Position numbers and translations under genes: made by a program. Positions 1-5,189 of a stretch of 5,189 nucleotides of DNA are shown piece by piece. Position 1 is the stretch's first letter; the number at the start of each line of letters is the position of its first letter. The notes below the pieces were generated by a model that saw nothing but the letters and a program-made list of their open reading frames with translations, had not been told where the DNA came from and did not search any database. The DNA lies in contig CAJTTU010000014.1 of assembly GCA_910579325.1 (NCBI GenBank), positions 12,760 to 17,948 on the forward strand, in the 5' to 3' direction. Source of the stretch: an uncultured Lachnospiraceae bacterium. Its GTDB lineage: Bacteria; Bacillota; Clostridia; Lachnospirales; Lachnospiraceae.

Positions 1-1
1 T

Positions 2-628
2 GATTCTCCCCAGCAGAAAAACACCTTCAGCTTTACGCAAAGGGCGCCGGGCTGGGGATCCATAGGGAATATCAGCGTGAACCAGCAGAGAATCTATTCG
101 ATTTTAAAGGAAAGCCCGGAATTTCGAAAACAGTTTGTTCTGACTTTTATGGATCTGGTTAACCACAATTTCAGGTATGAAAAGGTGAAGGAGGTGCTGG
201 ACGATTATGGATATGAGGAGGACGGCTATAAAGGAGGGCGCGACAAGAATATGACGTGGCCCCGCGCCTATTATGATGATTTTTTCAGGGAAAGGGCAGA
301 TTATATCGTTCCTTATATGGCGGAGGAATTCGGCCTGTCCGGAACGCCGGAGACGGTGACGCTGTCCGTAAACGACACGGACGCCGGAACAGTAACGCTG
401 AACACGATTACGCCGGATTTGTCAAAAGGGTCGTGGAGCGGCGAATATTATACGGATTATCCTGTTACTGTTACGGCAAAAGCCCGCGTGGGGTATGAAT
501 TTGTGAGATGGGAGAAAACAGCTGTTTCCGGCGATGCAAAGAAAACAGAATACGGAGAAAAAACTCTGGAGATACCTGTGGAGAAGGGAGGAGTCAGACT
601 GAATGCGGTTTTTAAAAAAATTGGGTAG
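2..628 (+). CDS. CotH kinase family protein, C-terminal part (5' end outside window)
   Basis: This is the 3' end of a longer gene: the frame is open from base 2 with no stop, so the GTG at 77 is an internal codon rather than a start. The visible 208 residues begin just after where the CotH catalytic core would end. Residues about 28-108 hold a helical segment typical of clostridial CotH proteins, with FVLTFMDLVN and later DFFRERADYIVPYMAEEFGL. Residues about 117-208 form a beta-rich InlB B-repeat-like domain (LNTITPDLS, WSGEYYTDYPVTVTA, GYEFVRWE, ending in AVF). CotH proteins are atypical protein kinases; the family member in Bacillus phosphorylates spore-coat proteins, and those of gut clostridia are mostly predicted to be exported. 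The catalytic region cannot be judged here. The stop at 626-628 lies inside the next gene, which suggests translational coupling. The same C-terminal module recurs at 4895-5189. The family call is fairly sure; the substrate is unknown. Confidence 0.85.
   Translation, partial: DSPQQKNTFSFTQRAPGWGSIGNISVNQQRIYSILKESPEFRKQFVLTFMDLVNHNFRYEKVKEVLDDYGYEEDGYKGGRDKNMTWPRAYYDDFFRERADYIVPYMAEEFGLSGTPETVTLSVNDTDAGTVTLNTITPDLSKGSWSGEYYTDYPVTVTAKARVGYEFVRWEKTAVSGDAKKTEYGEKTLEIPVEKGGVRLNAVFKKIG
254..520 (+). repeat. Paralogous C-terminal module, copy 1 (partner at 4895-5161)
   Basis: These 89 codons align without gaps to 4895-5161. The DNA is also clearly alike, for example ACACGATTACGCCGGAT is shared in both copies. 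The two copies lie about 4.6 kb apart in direct orientation and flank the lipoprotein, VTC and DUF4956 genes. The similarity reflects gene duplication rather than a mobile element; no terminal repeats or transposase are seen. Confidence 0.75.
586..593 (+). promoter_or_regulatory. Ribosome binding site of the lipoprotein gene
   Basis: GGGAGGAG lies 9 nt before the ATG at 603, inside the last codons of the upstream CotH gene. This strong Shine-Dalgarno match fixes the lipoprotein start, although that start overlaps the previous gene by 26 bp. Confidence 0.75.
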
Positions 629-1505
629 CGGCCGGGCGGCGGCAGGCCCTCTGGCGGCGGTTTTTCTGTTTTGTGCCGTTCTGGTGGCAGGCTGTTCTGC
701 GGCGGGTCCCGGCGGCGGGCAGGAGGAGGAAAGCCGCGCTGCCGCAAAGGGCGGCGCCGAAGGGTATGAGCCGGTATTCTCCGCCACAAAGGCGGACATT
801 TCGGCGGAAGAAGCAGATGCCGTTCTCATAGATCTCGGCGAGCAGACCGATGAGTGCCGGATTGAAGAGGGCGGCGCTTATCTGCTGACAGGGGAATTGA
901 AAGGAACGGTCAGGATCGACGCGGAGGAGCAGATCGTACATCTGATCCTGGATAATGTGTCCATATCGTCCGGAACCGGTCCGGCCATTCTGGTCAGTTC
1001 GGCCGGGAAAGTGGTGCTTACCCTGAAAGATGGCACGGTAAATCAGCTGCGGGACAGCGGAAAGTATCCGGTTGCCGCGGAAGAAAATGCCTGTATTTAC
1101 AGTATGTGCGACCTGACAGTCAACGGGACCGGGAGTCTGGAGGTCAACGGATATTATAAGGACGGCATTCACTCCAGAGACGTGGTGAAGATTCTGGGCG
1201 GCCAGATCGCCATTCATGCAAAACGGGACGGGATCCGGGGAAACGACGGCTTTATGATGCAGGCCGGCCGGCTGGATATTCAGAGCGAGGGTGCCGGGCT
1301 GCACACAACGAAAAGCGGAAGAGAGGGAAAAGGCGCGGTTGAGATATCCGGGGGCGCCGTTTCCGTTATTGCAGGAGAATATGCGGTTTCCGCCGCCGCC
1401 GAGTTCTGGGCCAGAGACTGCAGCATTGCCCTGAAAGGAATTCTGGGGGATATGCAGTCGGCAAAAGGACTGTATGTACAGGAGGAATGCCTGAATAATG
1501 AGTAG
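603..1505 (+). CDS. Lipoprotein with Cthe_2159-type carbohydrate-binding beta-helix
   Basis: Predicted surface lipoprotein of 300 residues. Residues 1-30 are a signal peptide (basic RFLKK start, hydrophobic core about 16-29) ending in the lipobox LVAG-C, with Cys31 as the lipidation site. A low-complexity Gly/Glu/Ala linker (32-55) follows. From about 65 the sequence matches the Cthe_2159 / PF14262 family: GAYLLTGELKGTVRIDAE, LILDNVSISSGTGPAI, then turns DLTVNGTGSLEVNG, YKDGIHS, KRDGIRG and EISGGAVSVIAGE. Family members are right-handed beta-helices that bind cellulose or pectin, with calcium-binding Asp in the DGI turns. Here DGI is kept in two turns and becomes AGL and then YAV in the later ones. 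The protein seems short for the family, and its last 40 residues do not show the repeat clearly. It overlaps the upstream gene by 26 bp and the downstream gene by 8 bp, so it is probably co-translated with both. A role in holding the system to wall glycan is an inference. Confidence 0.85.
   Translation: MRFLKKLGSGRAAAGPLAAVFLFCAVLVAGCSAAGPGGGQEEESRAAAKGGAEGYEPVFSATKADISAEEADAVLIDLGEQTDECRIEEGGAYLLTGELKGTVRIDAEEQIVHLILDNVSISSGTGPAILVSSAGKVVLTLKDGTVNQLRDSGKYPVAAEENACIYSMCDLTVNGTGSLEVNGYYKDGIHSRDVVKILGGQIAIHAKRDGIRGNDGFMMQAGRLDIQSEGAGLHTTKSGREGKGAVEISGGAVSVIAGEYAVSAAAEFWARDCSIALKGILGDMQSAKGLYVQEECLNNE
1480..1485 (+). promoter_or_regulatory. Ribosome binding site of the VTC-domain gene
   Basis: AGGAGG sits 12 nt before the ATG at 1498, within the end of the lipoprotein gene. 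The spacing is slightly long, but the site supports the 8-bp overlapping start, and the protein beginning there carries the family's N-terminal RHEYKY motif. Confidence 0.65.
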
Positions 1506-2184
1506 CCAGTACAGACATGAGTATAAATATCTGACGGACAGCGTACAGGAGGCCATTCTTTTAATACGGGCGGAAGGCCTGATGGCCCGGGATTCCCATG
1601 CCGGCGAGGCGGGCAGCTATCTGGTGAGAAGCCTTTACTTTGACGACTGGGCGGACAGCTGTCTGTGGGAAAATGAAAACGGGACCGATCTGAGAACAAA
1701 GTTCCGGCTGCGGTATTACGGGACGGACAGCGGGGCGGTTCATCTGGAAAAGAAGAGCAAAATCCGCGGTATGACCGCGAAGGAGTCCTGTATGTTAAGC
1801 GAAGAAGAATGCAGGCTGCTGACGGAGGGAAAAGTGCCCGAGGTTGTTTCCGGGATGTCCGGACAAAAGCAGCGGCTGCTGCTGGAGATGAGTCTTAAGA
1901 AGCTGGAGCCAAAGGTGATTGTGACCTATGAGCGGATCCCATTCGTCTATCCCGGCGGAAACGTGCGGGTTACCTTTGACAGAAATATTTCATCCTCCGG
2001 CGATATTTCCCGTTTTTTCCGGACGGATTATGGAACAAGGCCGGTGCTTGCCCCGGGAAACAATGTGCTCGAAGTGAAATGGGACGAGGCGCTGCCTCTC
2101 CATATTAAAGAGGCGCTGGGGCTGGACACACTGGTCTGGACGGCATTCTCAAAATATTATATGTGCAGGACTTATCATCTGTAA
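1498..2184 (+). CDS. Polyphosphate polymerase (VTC domain protein)
   Basis: A 228-residue soluble protein that is essentially one VTC domain (PF09359), the tunnel-shaped catalytic domain of yeast Vtc4, which makes polyphosphate from ATP. Visible family motifs in order: RHEYKY (6-11), SLYFDD (45-50), KFRLRYY (68-74), LEKKSK (83-88), VTYER (142-146), VTFDR (158-162), LEVKWDE (191-197) and AFSKYY (216-221). By position, Lys10, Arg70, Arg72, Lys85/86, Arg146, Arg162, Glu192 and Lys219 are the likely tunnel and metal-binding residues; this mapping is my inference from Vtc4. Every strand of the tunnel appears to be present and the length is normal for bacterial members. There is no signal peptide or membrane segment and no SPX domain, so the protein should be cytoplasmic and not regulated through SPX as in yeast. 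The start overlaps the lipoprotein gene. The next gene encodes a membrane partner found beside VTC genes in many Firmicutes. Triphosphate-tunnel relatives acting on other substrates are the main alternative. Confidence 0.9.
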   Translation: MSSQYRHEYKYLTDSVQEAILLIRAEGLMARDSHAGEAGSYLVRSLYFDDWADSCLWENENGTDLRTKFRLRYYGTDSGAVHLEKKSKIRGMTAKESCMLSEEECRLLTEGKVPEVVSGMSGQKQRLLLEMSLKKLEPKVIVTYERIPFVYPGGNVRVTFDRNISSSGDISRFFRTDYGTRPVLAPGNNVLEVKWDEALPLHIKEALGLDTLVWTAFSKYYMCRTYHL

Positions 2185-2282
2185 TAAAGTGTAAGAAAAA
2201 CTTTTTCATAAGAAAAACCGGTTTCGGAGACATACTGAAAATGCGCCTGTGACACGGCGTCAGGGAGAAAGGTTGGAATACG
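2185..2282 (+). other. Intergenic gap with a weak A/T hairpin
   Basis: This 98-bp gap is the largest in the cluster. It begins AT-rich and contains TTTTTC (2202-2207) and GAAAAA (2212-2217), which can pair around a 4-nt loop; an upstream GAAAAA (2195-2200) could compete for the same strand. A short CGCC/GGCG pair follows (2244-2247 and 2256-2259). None of this is a convincing terminator or promoter. CATACT at 2231-2236 resembles a -10 box, but no -35 box lies at normal spacing. The gap could hold a weak internal promoter or an RNA processing site. Confidence 0.3.
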
Positions 2283-2957
2283 ATGGGAATAAAGGAGATT
2301 ATTAAAAAGTCATTTTTAGAAGGTTATGCCACAGGAGATATCGGGCTTGACACGATTCTGTTCTGTACGTTCTGTACGGCTGCCATAGCGGCGTATATTT
2401 TCATACTCTATAAAAATATCAATAAAAACTCCTTTTATAACAGAAACTTCAATTTATCTCTGATCGGGATGGCTGTGATTACGTCGGCGATTATCCTGAC
2501 GATCCAGTCGAACATTGTGGTTTCTCTCGGTATGGTGGGCGCACTGTCCATCGTCCGGTTTCGGACGGCAGTCAAGGATCCCGTCGATCTGATGTTCCTG
2601 TTCTGGTCCATCAGCGTCGGCATCATATGCGGCGCAGGCTTTGCGGCCATAGCGGTGGTGGCCTCCATCGCCATGACGATTCTGATCGTCTGCTTTTCCA
2701 TGCTGCCGGAGGCACGGGAGACGGTGGTTCTGGTGGTCAACGCTTCTTCCTATGAAGCTGAGGAGGCGATTATGAAGCTGGTAAAGGAGAACTGCCGGTA
2801 TGCGAAGACCAGGGCGCGCAATCTGACAAAAACCAGTCTGAACCTTGCGGTGGAGGTGAAGACAAAGGATCAGAAAGCGCTGATCGAAGGGCTGATGGAG
2901 ATGGACAGTGTGCTCTCTACTTCCCTGGTGGAGCATGACGGGAATGTGACGGCGTAA
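2283..2957 (+). CDS. DUF4956 family membrane protein
   Basis: A 224-residue integral membrane protein of the DUF4956 family (PF16316), function not established. GGGAGAAAGG (2263-2272) precedes the ATG by 10 nt. Hydrophobic segments lie at about 22-43, 57-74, 77-91, 103-120 and 121-140. Between the third and fourth sits the family's most conserved stretch, GALSIVRFRTAVKDP (86-100), whose Arg, Arg, Lys and Asp lie next to the membrane. The remaining 84 residues are soluble and alternate beta and alpha in a beta-alpha-beta-beta-alpha-beta order (ETVVLVVNA, then a YEAEEAIMKLV helix, LNLAVEVKT, a KALIEGLMEM helix, TSLVEHDG), consistent with a small ferredoxin-like domain. The gene lies directly after the VTC enzyme, an association I know from many Firmicutes. 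The protein may anchor VTC or pass polyphosphate through the membrane, which is inference. The family call is secure. Confidence 0.88.
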   Translation: MGIKEIIKKSFLEGYATGDIGLDTILFCTFCTAAIAAYIFILYKNINKNSFYNRNFNLSLIGMAVITSAIILTIQSNIVVSLGMVGALSIVRFRTAVKDPVDLMFLFWSISVGIICGAGFAAIAVVASIAMTILIVCFSMLPEARETVVLVVNASSYEAEEAIMKLVKENCRYAKTRARNLTKTSLNLAVEVKTKDQKALIEGLMEMDSVLSTSLVEHDGNVTA

Positions 2958-2975
2958 ATATTTGCCGGAAGAAAT

Positions 2976-4907
2976 ATGCCGCCCGTTTTGAGAGGTACGG
3001 CGGGCGGCGAAACGTCAGAGCAGAAGAATGGTGTGAACGGTGTGATTTCAGGATATGGTTTGATTGTTTTGGATTTGCTGTTGCGGCTGGTGCCGGCGGC
3101 AGTGACGGCGCTCCTCTGTGGCATCCTGACAGATGGCAGGGGCGGCGGGGAAAGGGACAGACGGGAGCTTCCGGTTATGATGACGGTAATCGTAGCGGCT
3201 CATTTTTTACTGTATGTTCTGTGGTGCCGTCTGTTTCTGCATGGCGGCGATATTTTCGGAACGGTTCGAAAGATTATAGAAATGCGGTTCAGCTATCAGG
3301 ATCTTGGTTATTTTGCCTGTTCATTTCTAAGCAGTATGGCGGCTGCAGTCGTACTGGGAAAGGTGCAGGGAGCTGCCATGACACATTTCCGAAAAGATTT
3401 CCGGCGAGTCTCTTTTGGAGTAAAAGGGAAGGTGTTTCTGTTTTTATCTTTTGCCGTTGCAGGCATCGTGGCCGTAAGTTGTTCCGCCGTCAGTTTATCC
3501 GGCGCAAGGCATGTGGTGATCAATGAGGTCTGCGGAAATAATCTTTCTTATTCTCTGGGCGAAAACGGAAGCGTTTCGGATTATATCGAGTTGTATAATA
3601 CGGGCCGGCTGGCCTGCAGACAGGAGGGTTTCTATCTGTCAGACAGAGAGACGGCGTTCGGGAAAAAGAAAATTCCCGCCTGCGAGCTTCCGGCAGGGGG
3701 ACATCTGCTGATTCCGCTGGATGACGGGAGTTTTTCCCTGAAAAAGGAAGGCGGGGAAACGGTTTATCTCTCAGATGCTTCCGGAAAGGTTCTTGACAGC
3801 GTGACGACAGAGAATGTCGGAACCGATTTTTCCTTTGCCAGACAGGCAGACGGAGATCCGGTCTGGACTGTTTTAAGCTGTACGCCGGGAACGGCGAACG
3901 CGGCGGCGGTCAGACAGGTAAAAAGTCCGGTGCTGTCCCATGAGAGCGGATTTTATCAGAGCGCTTTTGATCTGGAGCTGTCTTCGGAGCCGGGGACGGC
4001 GATTTATTATACGCTGGACGGAAGCGTTCCCACAACAGAATCCTTTCTTTACCAGGGTCCGATTTATGTATACGACAGAAGCTCCGAGGCAAACCTGTAT
4101 CGGTCCGTACCCAATGTCATCCAGGAATGGCTTAAGTATCAGCCGGATGAGACGCCGGTGGACAAGGCTTTTGTGGTCAGGGCCGTGGCTGTGGCCGGGG
4201 AAGGGGAGGATGTACAGGTCAGCAGGCCGGTGACGGCGACTTATCTGATCGATCTGGAACAATACCGCCGAATGCCAGTGGTTTCTCTGGTGGCCGATCC
4301 GGCGCAGCTGTTCGGACCGGACGGGATCTATGTGTCGGGAAAAGAATATGACGCCTGGTATCTGGGCGGTCAGAAAGGGGATAGACCAGAGCCTAATTTT
4401 GGGAACCGGGGAAAAGAATGGGAGATTCCCGCGACTTTTACATATTTCTCAGACACCCTGAATTTCTCTCAGGATTCGGGGCTGCGGGTCAACGGCGGAT
4501 ATATCCGGTTTCTGCCGTTGAAAAACTTTACGGTTTATGCGAGAAAAGAATACGGGGGCAGTCAGGTTTTTGACGAAAAGCTTTTTGGGGACGCAGTCTC
4601 TCATAAAATAGCAGTGCGCGGCGGCCTGGCAAATGCAATCTGTCAGCAATTGGTCAGAGACAGAAACGTAGCCGTCCAGAATTATATTCCCGTCTCCGTA
4701 TTTTTGAACGGAGAGTTTTGGTATCGCACAAACCTTTTGGAGAAGTATGACGGTTATTATTTTCAGCAGCGGTACGGCGTTGACAGGGATAATCTGATTT
4801 TGCTGAATGAAGGGGAGCTTAAGGAGGGGCAGGAGGAGGATCTTGTTTTTCTGCAGGAACTCTATGCTTTTCTGGATACCCACGAGATGGAGGAACCCAG
4901 CCGCTGA
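2976..4907 (+). CDS. CotH kinase family protein, truncated (4 TM + lamin-tail + chitobiase-type + partial CotH)
   Basis: 643 codons, starting 18 bp after the DUF4956 stop. The only ribosome site for this ATG is a weak GGAAG (2967-2971) just 4 nt away; GTG at 3033 is an alternative start. Membrane segments lie at about 26-51, 66-88, 110-130 and 153-175. The basic loops at 52-65 and 131-152 suggest an N-out topology that puts everything after 175 outside. Domains then run: lamin-tail-like 178-305 (VVINEVCGNN, SDYIELYN, GFYLSDR, SFAR, TPGTAN); chitobiase C-terminal-like about 317-425 (YYTLDGSVPTT, GPIYVYDRSSE, VVRAVAV); CotH from 433 (MPVVSLVADPAQLFGPDGIYVSG, LRVNGGY, LKNFTVYARKEYGGS, VFLNGEFWYRTNLLEKYD, YGVDRDNLILLNEGELKEG). 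The frame stops at 4907 in the middle of CotH, and the rest continues out of frame. The region expected to hold the catalytic acidic residues is absent, so kinase activity is unlikely. The lamin-tail and chitobiase-type domains could still bind surface partners. Confidence 0.8.
   Translation: MPPVLRGTAGGETSEQKNGVNGVISGYGLIVLDLLLRLVPAAVTALLCGILTDGRGGGERDRRELPVMMTVIVAAHFLLYVLWCRLFLHGGDIFGTVRKIIEMRFSYQDLGYFACSFLSSMAAAVVLGKVQGAAMTHFRKDFRRVSFGVKGKVFLFLSFAVAGIVAVSCSAVSLSGARHVVINEVCGNNLSYSLGENGSVSDYIELYNTGRLACRQEGFYLSDRETAFGKKKIPACELPAGGHLLIPLDDGSFSLKKEGGETVYLSDASGKVLDSVTTENVGTDFSFARQADGDPVWTVLSCTPGTANAAAVRQVKSPVLSHESGFYQSAFDLELSSEPGTAIYYTLDGSVPTTESFLYQGPIYVYDRSSEANLYRSVPNVIQEWLKYQPDETPVDKAFVVRAVAVAGEGEDVQVSRPVTATYLIDLEQYRRMPVVSLVADPAQLFGPDGIYVSGKEYDAWYLGGQKGDRPEPNFGNRGKEWEIPATFTYFSDTLNFSQDSGLRVNGGYIRFLPLKNFTVYARKEYGGSQVFDEKLFGDAVSHKIAVRGGLANAICQQLVRDRNVAVQNYIPVSVFLNGEFWYRTNLLEKYDGYYFQQRYGVDRDNLILLNEGELKEGQEEDLVFLQELYAFLDTHEMEEPSR
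2978..3008 (+). promoter_or_regulatory. GC-rich hairpin at the start of the second CotH gene
   Basis: GCCGCCCG (2978-2985) and CGGGCGGC (3001-3008) form a perfect 8-bp inverted repeat of only G and C around a 15-nt loop. The stem begins at the third base of the putative ATG at 2976. In mRNA it could hinder initiation there, or it may mean that the true start is downstream (GTG 3033). No T-run follows on either strand, so it does not look like a normal intrinsic terminator. Confidence 0.4.
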
Positions 4908-5189
4908 CTTATTATTATGATTTTTTTAGGGACAGAGTTTCTCATATCCTGCCTTATATGGCTATTGAATTTCAGCTGACAGGACAGATGGAAACGGTGA
5001 CATTGTCTGTAAACGATACTTACGCCGGAAGGGTGATATTAAACACGATTACGCCGGATATGTCGGAAGGGCCATGGAGCGGGCAGTATTTTATCGATTT
5101 TCCGGTGACCGTAACCGCCGTTCCGAACAGGGGTTACGAGTTTGTCCGATGGGAAAAGACGGGTGCGGAAGACGGGGCTGCGGCAGCGG
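4895..5189 (+). pseudogene. Out-of-frame C-terminal remnant of the second CotH gene (runs off window)
   Basis: From ACC at 4895 the frame one base behind the truncated CotH gene is open to the end of the window and encodes about 98 residues: TQPLTYYYDFFRDR, HILPYMAIEFQLTG, ETVTLSVNDTYAG, LNTITPDMSEG and GYEFVRWEKT. It aligns without gaps to codons 254-520 of the first CotH gene, with 61 of 89 residues identical by hand count. It therefore holds the last helical part of a CotH protein and the start of an InlB B-repeat-like domain. It has no ribosome site or suitable start of its own. It reads as the 3' piece of the gene at 2976, cut off by an internal deletion with a frame change. The gene end lies outside the window. 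Confidence 0.8.

Noticed and set aside
77..79. GTG as the start of the first gene
   Set aside because: The frame is open without a stop back to base 2, the upstream residues fit the CotH family, and no ribosome site precedes the GTG. It is an internal valine codon.
612..1556. Long open frame of 314 codons on the - strand
   Set aside because: It lies entirely opposite the well-supported lipoprotein gene, has no domain I recognise and an odd composition. The + strand gene has a lipobox, a ribosome site and family motifs.
2185..2282. Promoter or intrinsic terminator between the VTC and DUF4956 genes
   Set aside because: The hairpins are short or purely A/T and no T-run follows a GC stem. CATACT at 2231 has no -35 partner at 16-18 nt. 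The evidence is too weak for a firm call.
2435..2936. Overlapping - strand frames of 101 and 160 codons opposite the DUF4956 gene
   Set aside because: They are shadows of the + strand gene, with His/Arg-rich translations, no ribosome site and no family resemblance.
3221..3711. Short + strand frames (101 and 62 codons) inside the second CotH gene
   Set aside because: They overlap the lamin-tail region in another frame, have no domain signal, and the main frame is continuous there.
4895..4925. Programmed -1 ribosomal frameshift joining the two CotH frames
   Set aside because: The downstream frame is at -1, but no slippery heptamer is clear before the stop, and at least 83 codons present in the paralog would still be missing. 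A deletion explains more.

Overview
The window reads as a stretch of chromosome from a Gram-positive gut-type Clostridia, most likely Lachnospiraceae. This placement is an inference. It rests on strong GGAGG-type ribosome sites, moderate GC with AT-rich gaps, a lipobox lipoprotein, and a gene set (CotH kinase, VTC polyphosphate polymerase, DUF4956, Cthe_2159-type beta-helix protein) that I know mainly from that family. All genes lie on the + strand and look like one transcription unit. No tRNA, rRNA, CRISPR array, insertion sequence or phage gene is visible.

Layout: (1) 2-628 is the C-terminal end of a CotH-family protein, closed by an InlB B-repeat-like domain; its N-terminus is outside the window. 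(2) 603-1505 is a lipoprotein with a Cthe_2159-type carbohydrate-binding beta-helix. (3) 1498-2184 is a VTC-domain polyphosphate polymerase. (4) After a 98-bp gap, 2283-2957 is a DUF4956 membrane protein. (5) 2976-4907 is a second CotH-family gene with four N-terminal membrane segments, a lamin-tail domain, a chitobiase-type domain and the first part of the CotH domain, ending at a stop codon. (6) 4895-5189, in another frame, is the out-of-frame C-terminal remainder of that second gene. It is clearly homologous to the end of gene 1 (61 of 89 aligned residues identical, no gaps, counted by hand).

The main structural event is that the second CotH gene is broken. Between about 4880 and 4900 the sequence jumps from the middle of the CotH domain directly to its far C-terminal part, losing at least 83 codons that are present in gene 1, and it also changes frame. 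The missing part probably contains the catalytic acidic residues, so the 643-residue product is unlikely to be an active kinase. A real deletion and an assembly join cannot be told apart from this window.

Working model (inference): the VTC enzyme makes polyphosphate from ATP on the cytoplasmic face. The DUF4956 protein supplies the membrane part that the bacterial VTC enzyme lacks, as a platform or export path. The lipoprotein and the CotH proteins act on the outside, binding cell-surface glycan and phosphorylating surface proteins. The repeated association of these families is known to me; their joint function is not established.
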